In this document: one piece after another, positions 43,201-50,600 of the stretch
How positions within the stretch are numbered: position 1 is the first letter of the stretch
How the letters are laid out: every line of letters begins with the position of its first letter
Assembly (NCBI RefSeq): GCF_003264365.1
Contig: NZ_PYAK01000005.1
Coordinates: 178,836-242,835, forward strand
Source: Micromonospora noduli
Lineage (GTDB): Bacteria; Actinomycetota; Actinomycetes; Mycobacteriales; Micromonosporaceae
Length of the DNA stretch: 64,000 nucleotides
Direction of reading: 5' to 3'
Translations under genes and position numbers: made by a program
The notes under the pieces: model-generated
Told to the model about the DNA's origin: nothing
The model's database searches: none
What the model saw: the letters and a program-made list of their open reading frames with translations, nothing else

Positions 43201-43608
43201 CTACGGCGCGGGTTCCAGTACGACGACTGGGATCTGGCGGGTGGTCTTCCGCTCGTAGTCGGCGAAGCCTGGATACGCGGCCTTCAACGGGCTCCAGATC
43301 CGTTCCCGCTCGTCACCGACGGCAACTCTCGCGACCAACTCGACCTTGTCCGTACCGATCTCCGCTTGGACCTTCGGGTTAGCGAGCAGGTTGTAGTACC
43401 AGTCGGGGTTGGTGGGCGCCCCGCCCTTGGACGCGAACACGGCATAGCCGCCGTCCACCTTCTGGTACATCATCGGGTTGACGCGAGGCTGGCCGCTCTT
43501 GGCACCGACCGTGTGCAACAGCAGCAGCGGGGCACCAGCGAACTGACCGCCGACCTGCCCACCGTTGTCGCGAAACTCCGCGATGATCTTGTCGTTGAAG
43601 TCGCTCAT
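43201..43608 (-). CDS. Deazaflavin (F420)-dependent nitroreductase/quinone reductase, Ddn-like
   Basis: 135 residues, split beta-barrel. Typical points: AEFRDNGGQVGGQFAGAPLL near the N-terminus, LHTVGAKSGQPRVNPMMY, ASKGGAPTNPDWYYNLLANP, and FADYERKTTRQIPVVVLEP at the end. These are diagnostic of the Ddn/DUF385 family, which reduces quinones or nitro compounds with F420H2. It supports an F420-making actinobacterium. It appears monocistronic. Confidence 0.92.
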   Translation of the reverse strand: MSDFNDKIIAEFRDNGGQVGGQFAGAPLLLLHTVGAKSGQPRVNPMMYQKVDGGYAVFASKGGAPTNPDWYYNLLANPKVQAEIGTDKVELVARVAVGDERERIWSPLKAAYPGFADYERKTTRQIPVVVLEPAP

Positions 43609-43746
43609 GCTTCTCCCCGCGTCCGCGCACCGGTTCCGTCGACACGATTCTGACAGTCCCCGGCGCCCACTGCTCGGTTGCGCCGACTGCAGTCGCCACG
43701 TGCGCCGATGTAGAGTCCCGGCCGTGGGCGAACGCCGCTTCGAGCG

Positions 43747-44043
43747 CTATGACCGATGTTCCCGGATCAAGCGCAAGAAGATGCGCACCCCGAGCACCGC
43801 GAGCACGACCACGGCTGGAATGGCCATAAGAGTCCACGGCCTACCGAGCAGGTTGGCGGTCCCAAGCAGGGCGACCGCGAGACCGTCCCATAGCAACTCG
43901 CGTCCACTGAGAAGCTCTCTGCGAGGCGGCCGCTGGCCCTGCCGTCTTTCTGCCCGCAAGCGCCGAACTGCTTGCAGCGCGAACACCACGCCAAGTAGGA
44001 GGCAGGTCGGGCCCGCCAGAAAGTCCAACGCGTTCGGCACCAT
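43747..44043 (-). CDS. Small hypothetical membrane protein
   Basis: 98 residues from ATG 44043 (AGGAGGA directly upstream; GTG 44040 would have better spacing). Three hydrophobic segments (about 5-20, 50-65 and 70-90) with a basic loop between the first two (RRLRAERRQGQRPPRRELLS). The longer open frame upstream of ATG 44043 is not convincing and would overlap the divergent DUF4279 start. No family recognised. Confidence 0.6.
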   Translation of the reverse strand: MVPNALDFLAGPTCLLLGVVFALQAVRRLRAERRQGQRPPRRELLSGRELLWDGLAVALLGTANLLGRPWTLMAIPAVVVLAVLGVRIFLRLIREHRS

Positions 44044-44108
44044 TCCTCCTAGGTGCATCGCGGGGGTGAAGCTGGTTCGTTGCGCTGGTGCGCTGCCATG
44101 ATCGGGCC

Positions 44109-44537
44109 ATGCGGATACATCAGTATGTGTACTTCTTGTTGCGTTCGGATCATCTCCCTGCACGCGAGATGGCGGCGCGGTTAGGCATGGAGCCAGACGA
44201 GAGCAGCGTCAAGGGAAGCAAGAGGGAGAGCCCTCCGGTGCCGGCTGTCCACTCGTGGAGGGTTGTGTGTCGTGACAGCGGCTTGACGGTCGATGAGCAG
44301 GTCGACCGCATCCTCGACCGCCTTGAGCCTATCGCTGATCGGATCGCGGCCCTCGTGAGAGTGATCGACGAGTCGGAGGGGGAGGGCCTCACCTCGACAC
44401 TCCAGGTGGTGCGCTACTTCAATGACGAAGATGGCGACCAGCATCGACGACTCGGCTGGCACCTCGATCGCCGAGCCCTGGAGTTCCTTCACCAGACCGG
44501 GGCCGAGCTGGACGTGGACGAATACGGAGATGACTGA
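44109..44537 (+). CDS. DUF4279-family protein
   Basis: 142 residues. ATG 44109 begins MRIHQYVYFLLRSDHLPARE followed by MAARLGMEPDES, the usual DUF4279 opening; the end has LGWHLDRRALEFL and an acidic DVDEYGDD tail. DUF4279 proteins are found next to polymorphic toxins as putative immunity proteins and elsewhere alone. Here no toxin is adjacent, though a toxin locus lies 3 kb away. Function unknown. Confidence 0.75.
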   Translation: MRIHQYVYFLLRSDHLPAREMAARLGMEPDESSVKGSKRESPPVPAVHSWRVVCRDSGLTVDEQVDRILDRLEPIADRIAALVRVIDESEGEGLTSTLQVVRYFNDEDGDQHRRLGWHLDRRALEFLHQTGAELDVDEYGDD

Positions 44538-44577
44538 AGCGTGGCTAGCGCGCATGCTGACCCACCGCCCCGGTGGG

Positions 44578-45117
44578 TCAGAGGCCGGTTCGCCCGTCGA
44601 TGCACTCACGCAGGAGGTCGGCGTGGCCAGCGTGCCGCGCATACTCCTCGATCACGTGGACAAGCACGTCGCGCATGGAGTGGCTGCGACCGTCGACCGG
44701 CACCTCGCGGCCCAGGTCGGCCTCCTCAAGGGCGTCGAGCCATTCGTCCGCCTTGGCGATCTCGGCCTTCCAGGTTGCGAAGGCGTCCTTCACCACCGCC
44801 GGGTCGGGGACCGCGCCCCCGAAGTCCCAATCCCTGTCGTCCTCGTGCTTGTAAAGGCCCGGTGCGCCGGTCCGCCCTTGCAGCACACGCTGGAACCATT
44901 GGTTCTCCATCTGAGCCAAATGGCGGACCAGGCCGAGCAAGCTCAGGGTGCTGGGCGGTACCGAGCGTCGGCCGAGCTGCTCGGCGTCCAGCCCGTCGCA
45001 CTTCATCTCTATGGTCAGACGGTAGTTGCCGAGGTACTCCCGGTAGGTCGCCTTTTCGCCGACGGGCTGACCGAAGGTCCTGGGGTCGCCCCCGGGGGCG
45101 GTCCACAGTTTGCTCAC
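44578..45117 (-). CDS. DinB-family (DUF664) protein
   Basis: 179 residues from GTG 45117 (a GTG-initiated extension to 45153 is possible). DUF664 pattern: LSLLGLVRHLAQMENQWFQR, then DVLVHVIEEYARHAGHADLL with the His set for a metal. Similar in type to the DinB gene at 12709-13299, but the two are not close in sequence. Likely thiol-dependent enzyme of unknown substrate. A decayed integrase end follows upstream. Confidence 0.87.
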   Translation of the reverse strand: MSKLWTAPGGDPRTFGQPVGEKATYREYLGNYRLTIEMKCDGLDAEQLGRRSVPPSTLSLLGLVRHLAQMENQWFQRVLQGRTGAPGLYKHEDDRDWDFGGAVPDPAVVKDAFATWKAEIAKADEWLDALEEADLGREVPVDGRSHSMRDVLVHVIEEYARHAGHADLLRECIDGRTGL

Positions 45118-45240
45118 GGCGCCACCCAATCGCGGGCGGACCGCACCAGTCAAGCGAGTTGCGGTGCCCTAATTTCGTCGGCCACCAGGAGGAATTCGAT
45201 CGCCGCTCGCTCACCGGTCAGAAGCGAATGTTGCCGCAGC

Positions 45241-45372
45241 GACGTCCATCCCAGAGTCGCCATGCAGGTGCTGAGGCACGCCCGCTTCTCCGTGACGATG
45301 GAGATCTAACCGCAGGTCTCATCAAAGGCGACGTCCGAAGCCCTCAAGCGCCTCGGCGACTCGCTCGGCATG
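45241..45372 (+). pseudogene. Decayed tyrosine-recombinase (integrase) C-terminus, copy 1
   Basis: The frame from 45241 reads VHPRVAMQVLRHARFSVTME, then stops at TAA. This is the C-terminal box of tyrosine integrases (VQxxLxHaxxxxTxxxY). Beyond the stop, small indels change frame, but the DNA still matches the longer copy at 50378-50530 (the KRLGDSLG end is readable). No start or N-terminal part exists. A relic of an integrated phage or conjugative element. Confidence 0.75.
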
Positions 45373-45402
45373 TGACCCACATGGGCAGAGACTGGTACTG
45401 GT

Positions 45403-46044
45403 TCAGTTCTCGCGGTTCGGGTCGCCGAGAGCCTCCCACTCCTCAGGTGTACCGGGAAATGGTTGCCAGTACGGCAGATAGAACGGCCGCCACGTCGGAG
45501 TGACCATCGAAAACGACTCCAGCTCCGGGTCCGCGAGCATGCGGTAGACGAACTCCGTCACGGACATGTCGAACCGGTGCCACGGGTGGGGTGGGTCGTG
45601 CCGAGCGATCACGGGCCACCGATCAGACTCCACCGAGCGGTCCGCCAGCCAGAAGTACTGACCCCCGGACGAGTCGTGACCCCATTCGATCAGCCCGGAT
45701 CCCTTCTCGGGCCCGTACAGGCCGTGCGGGGCGTACAGGTGCGCGGCGGGATCGTCGTCCTCGCTCATCCAACGCCGGCTGGAGTTCCACCACCCGAGCA
45801 GCGAAGTCGAATCGTGATCGTCGTTCGGTCGCAATAGGTCAACGACACCCATGAACAGGCCTGGCACGAACCGCCGGCACAACTCCTTGAAGTCGCTAGG
45901 CAGCGTGACGCCGAGCTCGGCCTCCACCTGCTCCCAGCCGGCACCGCCCTCAGGCTCATGGCGCCACCCGGTCACGTCGATGATCCGGTCGATCCACGTC
46001 AGCTGATCATTCACGGCCGGCAAGGTAACAGCACAGGCGGACAA
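45403..46044 (-). CDS. SMI1/KNR4 (SUKH)-like protein, paralogue 2
   Basis: 213 residues. Shares with paralogue 1 (30797-31429) the blocks AVTLPAVNDQ, WIDRII, WEQVE, LPSDFKELCRRFVPG, WLADR, EFVYR and RPFYLP, with the middle third more diverged. DNA upstream of the start codon is also conserved between the two, so the duplication included the promoter. It lies inside integrase debris and 1.5 kb from a polymorphic toxin locus, so an immunity role is plausible. Its start may be the GTG before NDQLTW. Confidence 0.8.
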   Translation of the reverse strand: MSACAVTLPAVNDQLTWIDRIIDVTGWRHEPEGGAGWEQVEAELGVTLPSDFKELCRRFVPGLFMGVVDLLRPNDDHDSTSLLGWWNSSRRWMSEDDDPAAHLYAPHGLYGPEKGSGLIEWGHDSSGGQYFWLADRSVESDRWPVIARHDPPHPWHRFDMSVTEFVYRMLADPELESFSMVTPTWRPFYLPYWQPFPGTPEEWEALGDPNREN

Positions 46045-46148
46045 CTCCTCGCCTAGTCGTCACCCGCCGCTGACCGGCAAGCCGGTCGGGTCGGGCTTGA
46101 TGCGAGGTCAGGCAGTCTGCTGACGCGCGTATCGGCTCGGTTGGGCTG

Positions 46149-46185
46149 GGACAGTTGCTGTACTTCGCTGCTGTACTGCTTGGCC
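46149..46185 (+). pseudogene. Possible relic of an integrase 3' end
   Basis: Reads GQLLYFAAVLLG in one frame, like the LLYFAAV end found in many actinobacterial integrases. A similar sequence (LLYLAAARQQK in an alternative frame) follows integrase copy 2 at about 50515-50550. Very short, so the call rests on context: copy 1 of the integrase box ends 0.8 kb away with only the SUKH gene between. Confidence 0.35.
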
Positions 46186-46359
46186 TCAAATCAGGCGCTG
46201 GATGCGGACCTTTGGGCGCTCGTTCCTGAGGTGGCCGTGCTTGTGCTGGCGGACCTGCTCGTCCCAGACCTCCTGGTCGTAGTCCGGGTCCGGTGGGATC
46301 CACTTGTGCGAGCCGTCGTTGTAGTGGAACTTCTCGTCGCCACGCCGCAGGATGCTCAC
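46186..46359 (-). CDS. Small hypothetical protein of accessory elements (57 aa)
   Basis: 57 residues from GTG 46359, which overlaps the upstream stop as GTGA. Sequence starts SILRRGDEKFHYNDGSHKW, then IPPDPDYDQEVWDEQV and a basic end. Many aromatic and charged residues, no Cys. No known domain. The overlap shows co-translation with the 72-residue Cys-containing protein. Confidence 0.55.
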   Translation of the reverse strand: MSILRRGDEKFHYNDGSHKWIPPDPDYDQEVWDEQVRQHKHGHLRNERPKVRIQRLI

Positions 46360-46574
46360 CGCAGCCAGCCGAGGAAGCGTCTGTGCAGCGCACCCGCCGG
46401 CACCCAGGTCAGGTCCTCGGAGGCCCGCACCAGTTGGGCACCTAGGTAGAGAGCCAGGGAGATCGGAGCGTCGTCGAACTCGGCGCGTAGCTCGCGCTGC
46501 CGTGTGCGGCAGGGCCAGGGCGCATCGCAGCCGCGGCAACTCCAGATCGGCAGCACCGGGCCGTGCGTGGTCAT
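46356..46574 (-). CDS. Small zinc-ribbon-like hypothetical protein (72 aa)
   Basis: 72 residues from ATG 46574. A Cys cluster CRGCDAPWPCRTRQREL lies near residues 13-30, then PISLALYLGAQLVRASEDL and the closing PAGALHRRFLGWLR. Three Cys may bind a metal. I recognise the pattern as common in small genes of actinobacterial integrative elements, but it has no assigned function. First gene of a two-gene unit. Confidence 0.6.
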   Translation of the reverse strand: MTTHGPVLPIWSCRGCDAPWPCRTRQRELRAEFDDAPISLALYLGAQLVRASEDLTWVPAGALHRRFLGWLR

Positions 46575-46658
46575 GCGCGGCCTCCGAGCAGGCCGCAGCC
46601 CTCACCTACGGTGACAGGACCGCAATTGCGGCAGGTTCGTGCGGGTTGACCCGGGGGC

Positions 46659-47321
46659 CTACGCCGCCGTGGTCGGGTAGCCGTACTCCTTTGCCTTCCC
46701 GCGCAGGTCGGCCAGTTCAACTTCCGGGTTGAGCGCGCTGGCGGCTGCGTCGGTCAGTGGACGGAGCGCAACGACGTGTTCAACCACAGCGCGATCCAAG
46801 TCGATTTCGTAGACATCCTTGGCGTGCTCGATGTACTCCGAGACGATGTCGTCGCAGAGGATGTCGAGCAGCCATGAGCCGTCTGGATCGACCTCATCGT
46901 CGTCGGCAGGTGAGAAGTCGATGTGGTTGCCGGCATGCCACCGCTCGTCGTTGGTGCGCCGCCAGAGGACGAAGGTGGCGTCAAGGGTGCCGTCCTGCCG
47001 GCAGAACGCAGGCTCGTGTACCTGCGTCTGGAACTGCTCAGGCATTCCGTCGAGGAGGCCCGGCCACAGCCGACCGTCGGTGTAGTTGAACATCGACGAC
47101 TCGTGGTAGATACCCCGGACGAATACGCCGTCGGCGGTGAAGACGATGTCGTACTCCTCGCCGCTGCCGTTACGCATCGACGCCGCCTCGTCCTCGCCCC
47201 ATTCGCGGTCGTAGGAGTAGTAGTCGCCCCCGACGACCGCATCGAGCATCGCCAGGGCTTTGCAGCGCTCGCGCAACACGTCGATGGAAGGCAGCCGCTC
47301 GGCGATGTCGTACACGGTCAC
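46659..47321 (-). CDS. Hypothetical acidic protein
   Basis: 220 residues, pI low. Sequence runs MTVYDIAERLPSIDVLRERC, then EEYDIVFTADGVFVRGIYHE, HAGNHIDFSPADDDEVDPDG and EHVVALRPLTDAA. Alpha/beta composition with many Asp and Glu, like many immunity proteins, and it sits upstream of and divergent from a toxin operon. No family is recognised. It is followed by the small zinc-ribbon gene pair on the same strand. Confidence 0.65.
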   Translation of the reverse strand: MTVYDIAERLPSIDVLRERCKALAMLDAVVGGDYYSYDREWGEDEAASMRNGSGEEYDIVFTADGVFVRGIYHESSMFNYTDGRLWPGLLDGMPEQFQTQVHEPAFCRQDGTLDATFVLWRRTNDERWHAGNHIDFSPADDDEVDPDGSWLLDILCDDIVSEYIEHAKDVYEIDLDRAVVEHVVALRPLTDAAASALNPEVELADLRGKAKEYGYPTTAA

Positions 47322-47594
47322 GCCGGGAGCCTACGTCCCGACGGCGAACCAGCGCTGCAAGTCGCTACGCCACCCCGTAACCGACCGAGCCAGAACCCAG
47401 CGGCATCACGGCCTCCCTCAGGCCGGCGGGAACAACTACCGACAGTGACGTGCCCCCCGAACCATCTAGGCGCCTCGTCGCCGAGATCCAGATTGACCCG
47501 ATCACGCCGCATTCGCTCGGCAATCTTGGTGTGGCGGGCCGCGGCTACACTGGCGCCCCTGAATCCCCTGCTCGGCAACCGAAACGGAGGCGCG

Positions 47595-47987
47595 ATGGGT
47601 AATCCGCTGTTGGACGCCGAGGATGCGCGGGAACGCCTTGAGGCATGGCAGGCCAATGCCTCGCGCCGGGCCGCCGACACGCAGGCCGCCGCTGCCGGCT
47701 TGCGCGCGCTGCGGGTCACGGCCAGCGACGCCCACGGGATCGTCGAGGTCACCGTCGACTCCACGGGGGCGATGGCCGACGTCCGGCTCTCCGCGCGTGT
47801 GCAGCGCGTGAGTCTGGAGCAGACGCAGCAGGCGATCATGGGCGCCTATCGCAACGCGCGGGTCAAGCTCGCCGAGGCCGCCGCCGAGGTCGTGCGGGAG
47901 ACGGTCGGCGCCGACTCGGCGACCGGCCGGGCCCTGCTGGCCGGATTCCGGACCGCCGACACCGAGGACGAAGAGGGGCGTTACTGA
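47595..47987 (+). CDS. YbaB/EbfC-like protein at the head of a type VII toxin operon
   Basis: 130 residues; CGGAGG lies 5 nt before ATG 47595. Helical N-terminus (LLDAEDARERLEAWQANASR), then GIVEVTVDSTGAMADVRLSA and helical C-terminus, the YbaB/EbfC fold. YbaB-like proteins commonly open actinobacterial ESX-type substrate operons ahead of EspC- and WXG-like genes, as here. The TGATG overlap with the next gene shows coupling. DNA binding or chaperone activity is possible. Confidence 0.75.
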   Translation: MGNPLLDAEDARERLEAWQANASRRAADTQAAAAGLRALRVTASDAHGIVEVTVDSTGAMADVRLSARVQRVSLEQTQQAIMGAYRNARVKLAEAAAEVVRETVGADSATGRALLAGFRTADTEDEEGRY

Positions 47988-48301
47988 TGCACGGGGGATT
48001 CGAGGTCGACGTCGAGGCCCTGCGCGCGCACGCCACGGCCATGTTGGCCATTCACGACCGCTTCGCCGCCGTCAAGGCCGCGAGCGGCACCATCTTCCAG
48101 GCCGACGATGCGTACGGGCAGCTCTGCCAGTTCTTACCGCCCATCCTGGAGGGACGCCACCGGGACCAGGACAAGGGCGTGGACATGCTCGCCGAGAACA
48201 TCGCGCTGCTCGCCGCAGGAATCAAGAAAACCGCCGACGCCTACGAGCGGACCGAGGAGTCGACCACCGACGGCTTCAACTCCTTCCACTCCGCGACCTG
48301 A
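47987..48301 (+). CDS. EspC/WXG100-like type VII secretion protein
   Basis: 104 residues; ATG 47987 shares one base with the previous stop. Helix-turn-helix hairpin: FEVDVEALRAHATAMLAIHD, DRFAAVKAA, a middle Gly/Asp turn, and LAAGIKKTADAYERTEESTT. The helical hairpin and YERTEE end resemble EspC/ESX-type substrates with a C-terminal YxxxD/E-like export signal. It probably forms a complex with the next protein for export. Confidence 0.72.
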   Translation: MHGGFEVDVEALRAHATAMLAIHDRFAAVKAASGTIFQADDAYGQLCQFLPPILEGRHRDQDKGVDMLAENIALLAAGIKKTADAYERTEESTTDGFNSFHSAT

Positions 48302-48320
48302 GCCGGCCCGGCGTCCTCTC

Positions 48321-49046
48321 ATGAGCAACCCACTGGTCGCCACGACCTCCGACATCCCTTCGACCAGCGCCGCGCACCGCGACGGCTGGACCGGCCTGCC
48401 GCTTGCCGACGACTACATGGGCATCAAGAACGCCATCGACTCCGGCAGCTGGATCGACGGCTCAATCGCGGGCTTGGGCGCCGCTCTCGACGGGGCGGCC
48501 ATCGCCATCGACCCGTTCAGCACGCTCCTGTCGATGGGCATCGAGTGGGCCATCGAGCAGGTCGAGCCACTGAAGCAGGCACTCGACTGGCTCGCCGGTG
48601 ATCCCGAGACCATCGAGACGCACGCCATGACCTGGGACAACATGGCCAGTGAGCTGTTCTCCATCGCCGAGGACCTCAAGGCGCGGCTGGTCGGCGACCT
48701 CGACGGATGGCAGGGCGCCGCCGCCGCCGCCTACCGCGACATCCTCACCATCAACATCGACGTCGCCGGGATCTTCGCGGGCACGGCCGCCGGCATGGGT
48801 GCCGCGACCCGTGGCGCGGGAACCGTGGTGCAGATAGTGCGGGAGGTCGTGCGCGCCTTCATCGCCGACTGCATCGCCAAGGTCGTGGTGTGGCTGGCCG
48901 AGGTGGTCTTCTCTCTCGGCTTCGCCACACCGCTTGTCGCCTCCCAGCTCGCGGTCGCCGTCGTCCGCTGGACCGGCCGCATCTTCGGCTGGCTGATGGG
49001 CCTGATCGCCAGCCTCTCCGCCCTCCGCGCACTCCTCGACGTCTAG
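48321..49046 (+). CDS. WXG-like protein with C-terminal hydrophobic region (toxin pre-component)
   Basis: 241 residues. A Ser/Thr-rich start, then a helical region with an LDGWQGAAAAAYRD motif near residue 130 (WXG-type turn) and a hydrophobic C-terminal region (IVREVVRAFIADCIAKVVVW and RIFGWLMGLIASLSAL). This resembles the N-terminal export part of actinobacterial type VII toxins, but the toxin domain is on the next gene. The stop is 10 bp before the EndoU-like gene, so the two could be halves of a once fused toxin. Confidence 0.68.
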   Translation: MSNPLVATTSDIPSTSAAHRDGWTGLPLADDYMGIKNAIDSGSWIDGSIAGLGAALDGAAIAIDPFSTLLSMGIEWAIEQVEPLKQALDWLAGDPETIETHAMTWDNMASELFSIAEDLKARLVGDLDGWQGAAAAAYRDILTINIDVAGIFAGTAAGMGAATRGAGTVVQIVREVVRAFIADCIAKVVVWLAEVVFSLGFATPLVASQLAVAVVRWTGRIFGWLMGLIASLSALRALLDV

Positions 49047-49056
49047 GCGGCCCTCG

Positions 49057-49683
49057 ATGCGACAACTCATGGCGGCTCTGCGGACCACCGCCGTCCTGGT
49101 GGTCCTGTTCGCTGTGGCGGGTCTCCACAAGCGCCCCCCAGGCCCCACCCCACCGCACGGCGGTGGCGGCGATGGCCCCAAGCGTCCCAAGTTCAACCCC
49201 GCAATGATGCCCAAGCGCGTGGGACCAGCCCAGCAGCACGGCATCAAGCGCGCCGAGGAGGGCCGCCCGAAGGGCGCCGACACATCCGAGCCGGAGGCGC
49301 CCAAGAGGACCAACCCCTGGGACGACCCCGAGTTCACCGACGCCAAGTACGACATGGACCGCTTCGGTCAGATGGGCGACGGGGCGATGGACAAGATCTG
49401 GGACGGCGACGGCATGGGCAGTGGCGACCACAAGCCCTCGTCCACCGAGCCCGGCAAGACGCGCTTCCCGCCCGGCACCACCAAGGAACAGGTCGAGGGC
49501 TGGTTCAAGAGCATCGCCGCCAACCCCGACAGCCGCCCTAAGGCACGTCTCGACGGCGACGGTTGGCTCGTCACCGGCACCCGCGACGGCATCACCTGCG
49601 TCGTTATCCTGGACAAGGACGGCAGCATCGCCGGCGGCTACCCCGTCAGCGGCGAGGGCGTCACCACCAACCCGCTGGCCTAG
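49057..49683 (+). CDS. Toxin with C-terminal EndoU-like nuclease domain
   Basis: 208 residues. A hydrophobic helix (residues 7-22) and a Pro/Gly-rich, basic linker precede a bacterial EndoU-like domain at about 112-208. It keeps WDGDGMGSGDH with H125, FPPGTTKEQVEGWF, RLDGDGWLVTGTRDGITCVV, ILDKDGSIAGGYPVSGEGV and the NP end. In typical members the first catalytic His falls just before the GD motif; here that position is K113. So it is either a weakened RNase or one with a changed mechanism. A small immunity-like gene follows. Confidence 0.72.
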   Translation: MRQLMAALRTTAVLVVLFAVAGLHKRPPGPTPPHGGGGDGPKRPKFNPAMMPKRVGPAQQHGIKRAEEGRPKGADTSEPEAPKRTNPWDDPEFTDAKYDMDRFGQMGDGAMDKIWDGDGMGSGDHKPSSTEPGKTRFPPGTTKEQVEGWFKSIAANPDSRPKARLDGDGWLVTGTRDGITCVVILDKDGSIAGGYPVSGEGVTTNPLA

Positions 49684-49705
49684 CCACCGAACCCACGGGA
49701 GACCC

Positions 49706-49963
49706 ATGGAAGTCATCGATTTCTACCGGCGCAGCCGCCGGATCACCGACCAGCTCGCACCCAGGATCAGCCCGGAGTACCGGCCGATCGTCCTGACCGC
49801 CGGAGGCGCCGGGGCCTGGGACCTGGCGATCCCGACGCTCGTCGGCGCCCTGTTGAAGGAGGACGTCGTGATCACCACGGCGGAGAAGGACGCGCTGCGG
49901 GAGCTCATGGAGTTCCGCCGGGAGCCTCTGACGCGCCTGGAGCAGATCCGGACCTCGGACTGA
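49706..49963 (+). CDS. Probable immunity protein for the EndoU-like toxin
   Basis: 85 residues. ATG 49706 has GGGAGA 4 nt upstream and lies 22 bp after the toxin stop. Sequence is helical and charged: MEVIDFYRRSRRITDQLAPR, IVLTAGGAGAWDLAIPTLVG, VVITTAEKDALRELMEFRRE. No family recognised. Assigned by position: a small gene right after a toxin domain is nearly always its immunity gene. Binding to this toxin is inferred. Confidence 0.62.
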   Translation: MEVIDFYRRSRRITDQLAPRISPEYRPIVLTAGGAGAWDLAIPTLVGALLKEDVVITTAEKDALRELMEFRREPLTRLEQIRTSD

Positions 49964-50020
49964 CGGCCGAAGCGTAGATCGGGCCCCTCGAACCCTGCAC
50001 CGTGTCGACCAGCAGGGGGT

Positions 50021-50191
50021 TCGGGCCTGTTCGATGTTGTCGAAGCGGTCGGGGAAGCCGGGCCGGTACTCCAGTGTCTTGAAGTGCGCTTCGCCGTACG
50101 GGTTGTCGTTGCTGGTGTGCGGCCGCGAGTGGCTCTTGGTCACGCCGAGGTCGGCGAGTAGGAACGCCACGGGTTTGGCTGCGGGACCACT
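50021..50191 (-). pseudogene. IS3-family transposase (OrfB) fragment
   Basis: The frame reads AKPVAFLLADLGVTKSHSRP, then HTSNDNPYGEAHFKTLEYRP, and GFPDRFDNIEQAR. This is the end of the rve integrase core of IS3-type OrfB proteins, with the ...NDNPY.E..FKTL.YRP... block that carries the catalytic Glu. The N-terminal part and the following 50-60 residues are missing or out of frame. An insertion-sequence remnant. Confidence 0.8.
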
Positions 50192-50317
50192 GTCGACGCC
50201 GCCGAAAAGCTAGGGCGACGCTGGCTTGGAATCGACGTGACGCCTCATCGACGCCTGCTGGCACCTCGGCAGGCCCATGACCACCGACACCGCCAGCGGC
50301 GCCACGACGGCCGACCA

Positions 50318-50338
50318 CCGTCAAGGCAGCCTTGACGG
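50318..50338. repeat. Short inverted repeat near the IS3 remnant
   Basis: CCGTCAAGGC-A-GCCTTGACGG, 10-bp perfect arms with one central base. It lies between the transposase fragment and integrase copy 2. It could be a terminator or a remnant of a mobile element. Confidence 0.5.
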
Positions 50339-50377
50339 CCAACCGAACGCCTACGCCGGACTGCGCCCGCTGACCTC

Positions 50378-50530
50378 GACGTCCACCGCAGAGTCGCCAT
50401 GCAGGTGCTGAGGCACGCCCGCTTCGCCGTGACGATGGAGATCTATACCCAGGTATCCAACAAAGCGACCAGAGACGCCCTCAAACGCCTTGGCGATTCA
50501 CTAGGCCAATCACGCCGTTGCTGTACTTAG
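50378..50530 (+). pseudogene. Tyrosine-recombinase (integrase) C-terminal fragment, copy 2
   Basis: Open for 51 codons: DVHRRVAMQVLRHARFAVTM, then EIYTQVSNKATRDALKRLGD and a short tail to TAG. It includes the box with His-Ala-Arg (HxxR-like) and the catalytic Tyr (EIYTQ). No start codon or N-terminal domain is present, so it is a truncated relic. It ends 70 bp from the 3' end of tRNA-Val, the usual place for an integrase of a tRNA-integrating element. Copy 1 is at 45241. Confidence 0.82.
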
Positions 50531-50600
50531 CTGCTGCACGACAGCAGAAAGGCCACCTCCCGAACTCGGGAAGTGGCCTTTGACCTGCGATGACTGAGAG

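Noticed and set aside
36054..49963. Complete ESX/type VII secretion system
   Set aside because: No EccB, EccD, EccE or mycosin gene is present; only an anchorless EccC-like fusion and substrate-like genes are seen.
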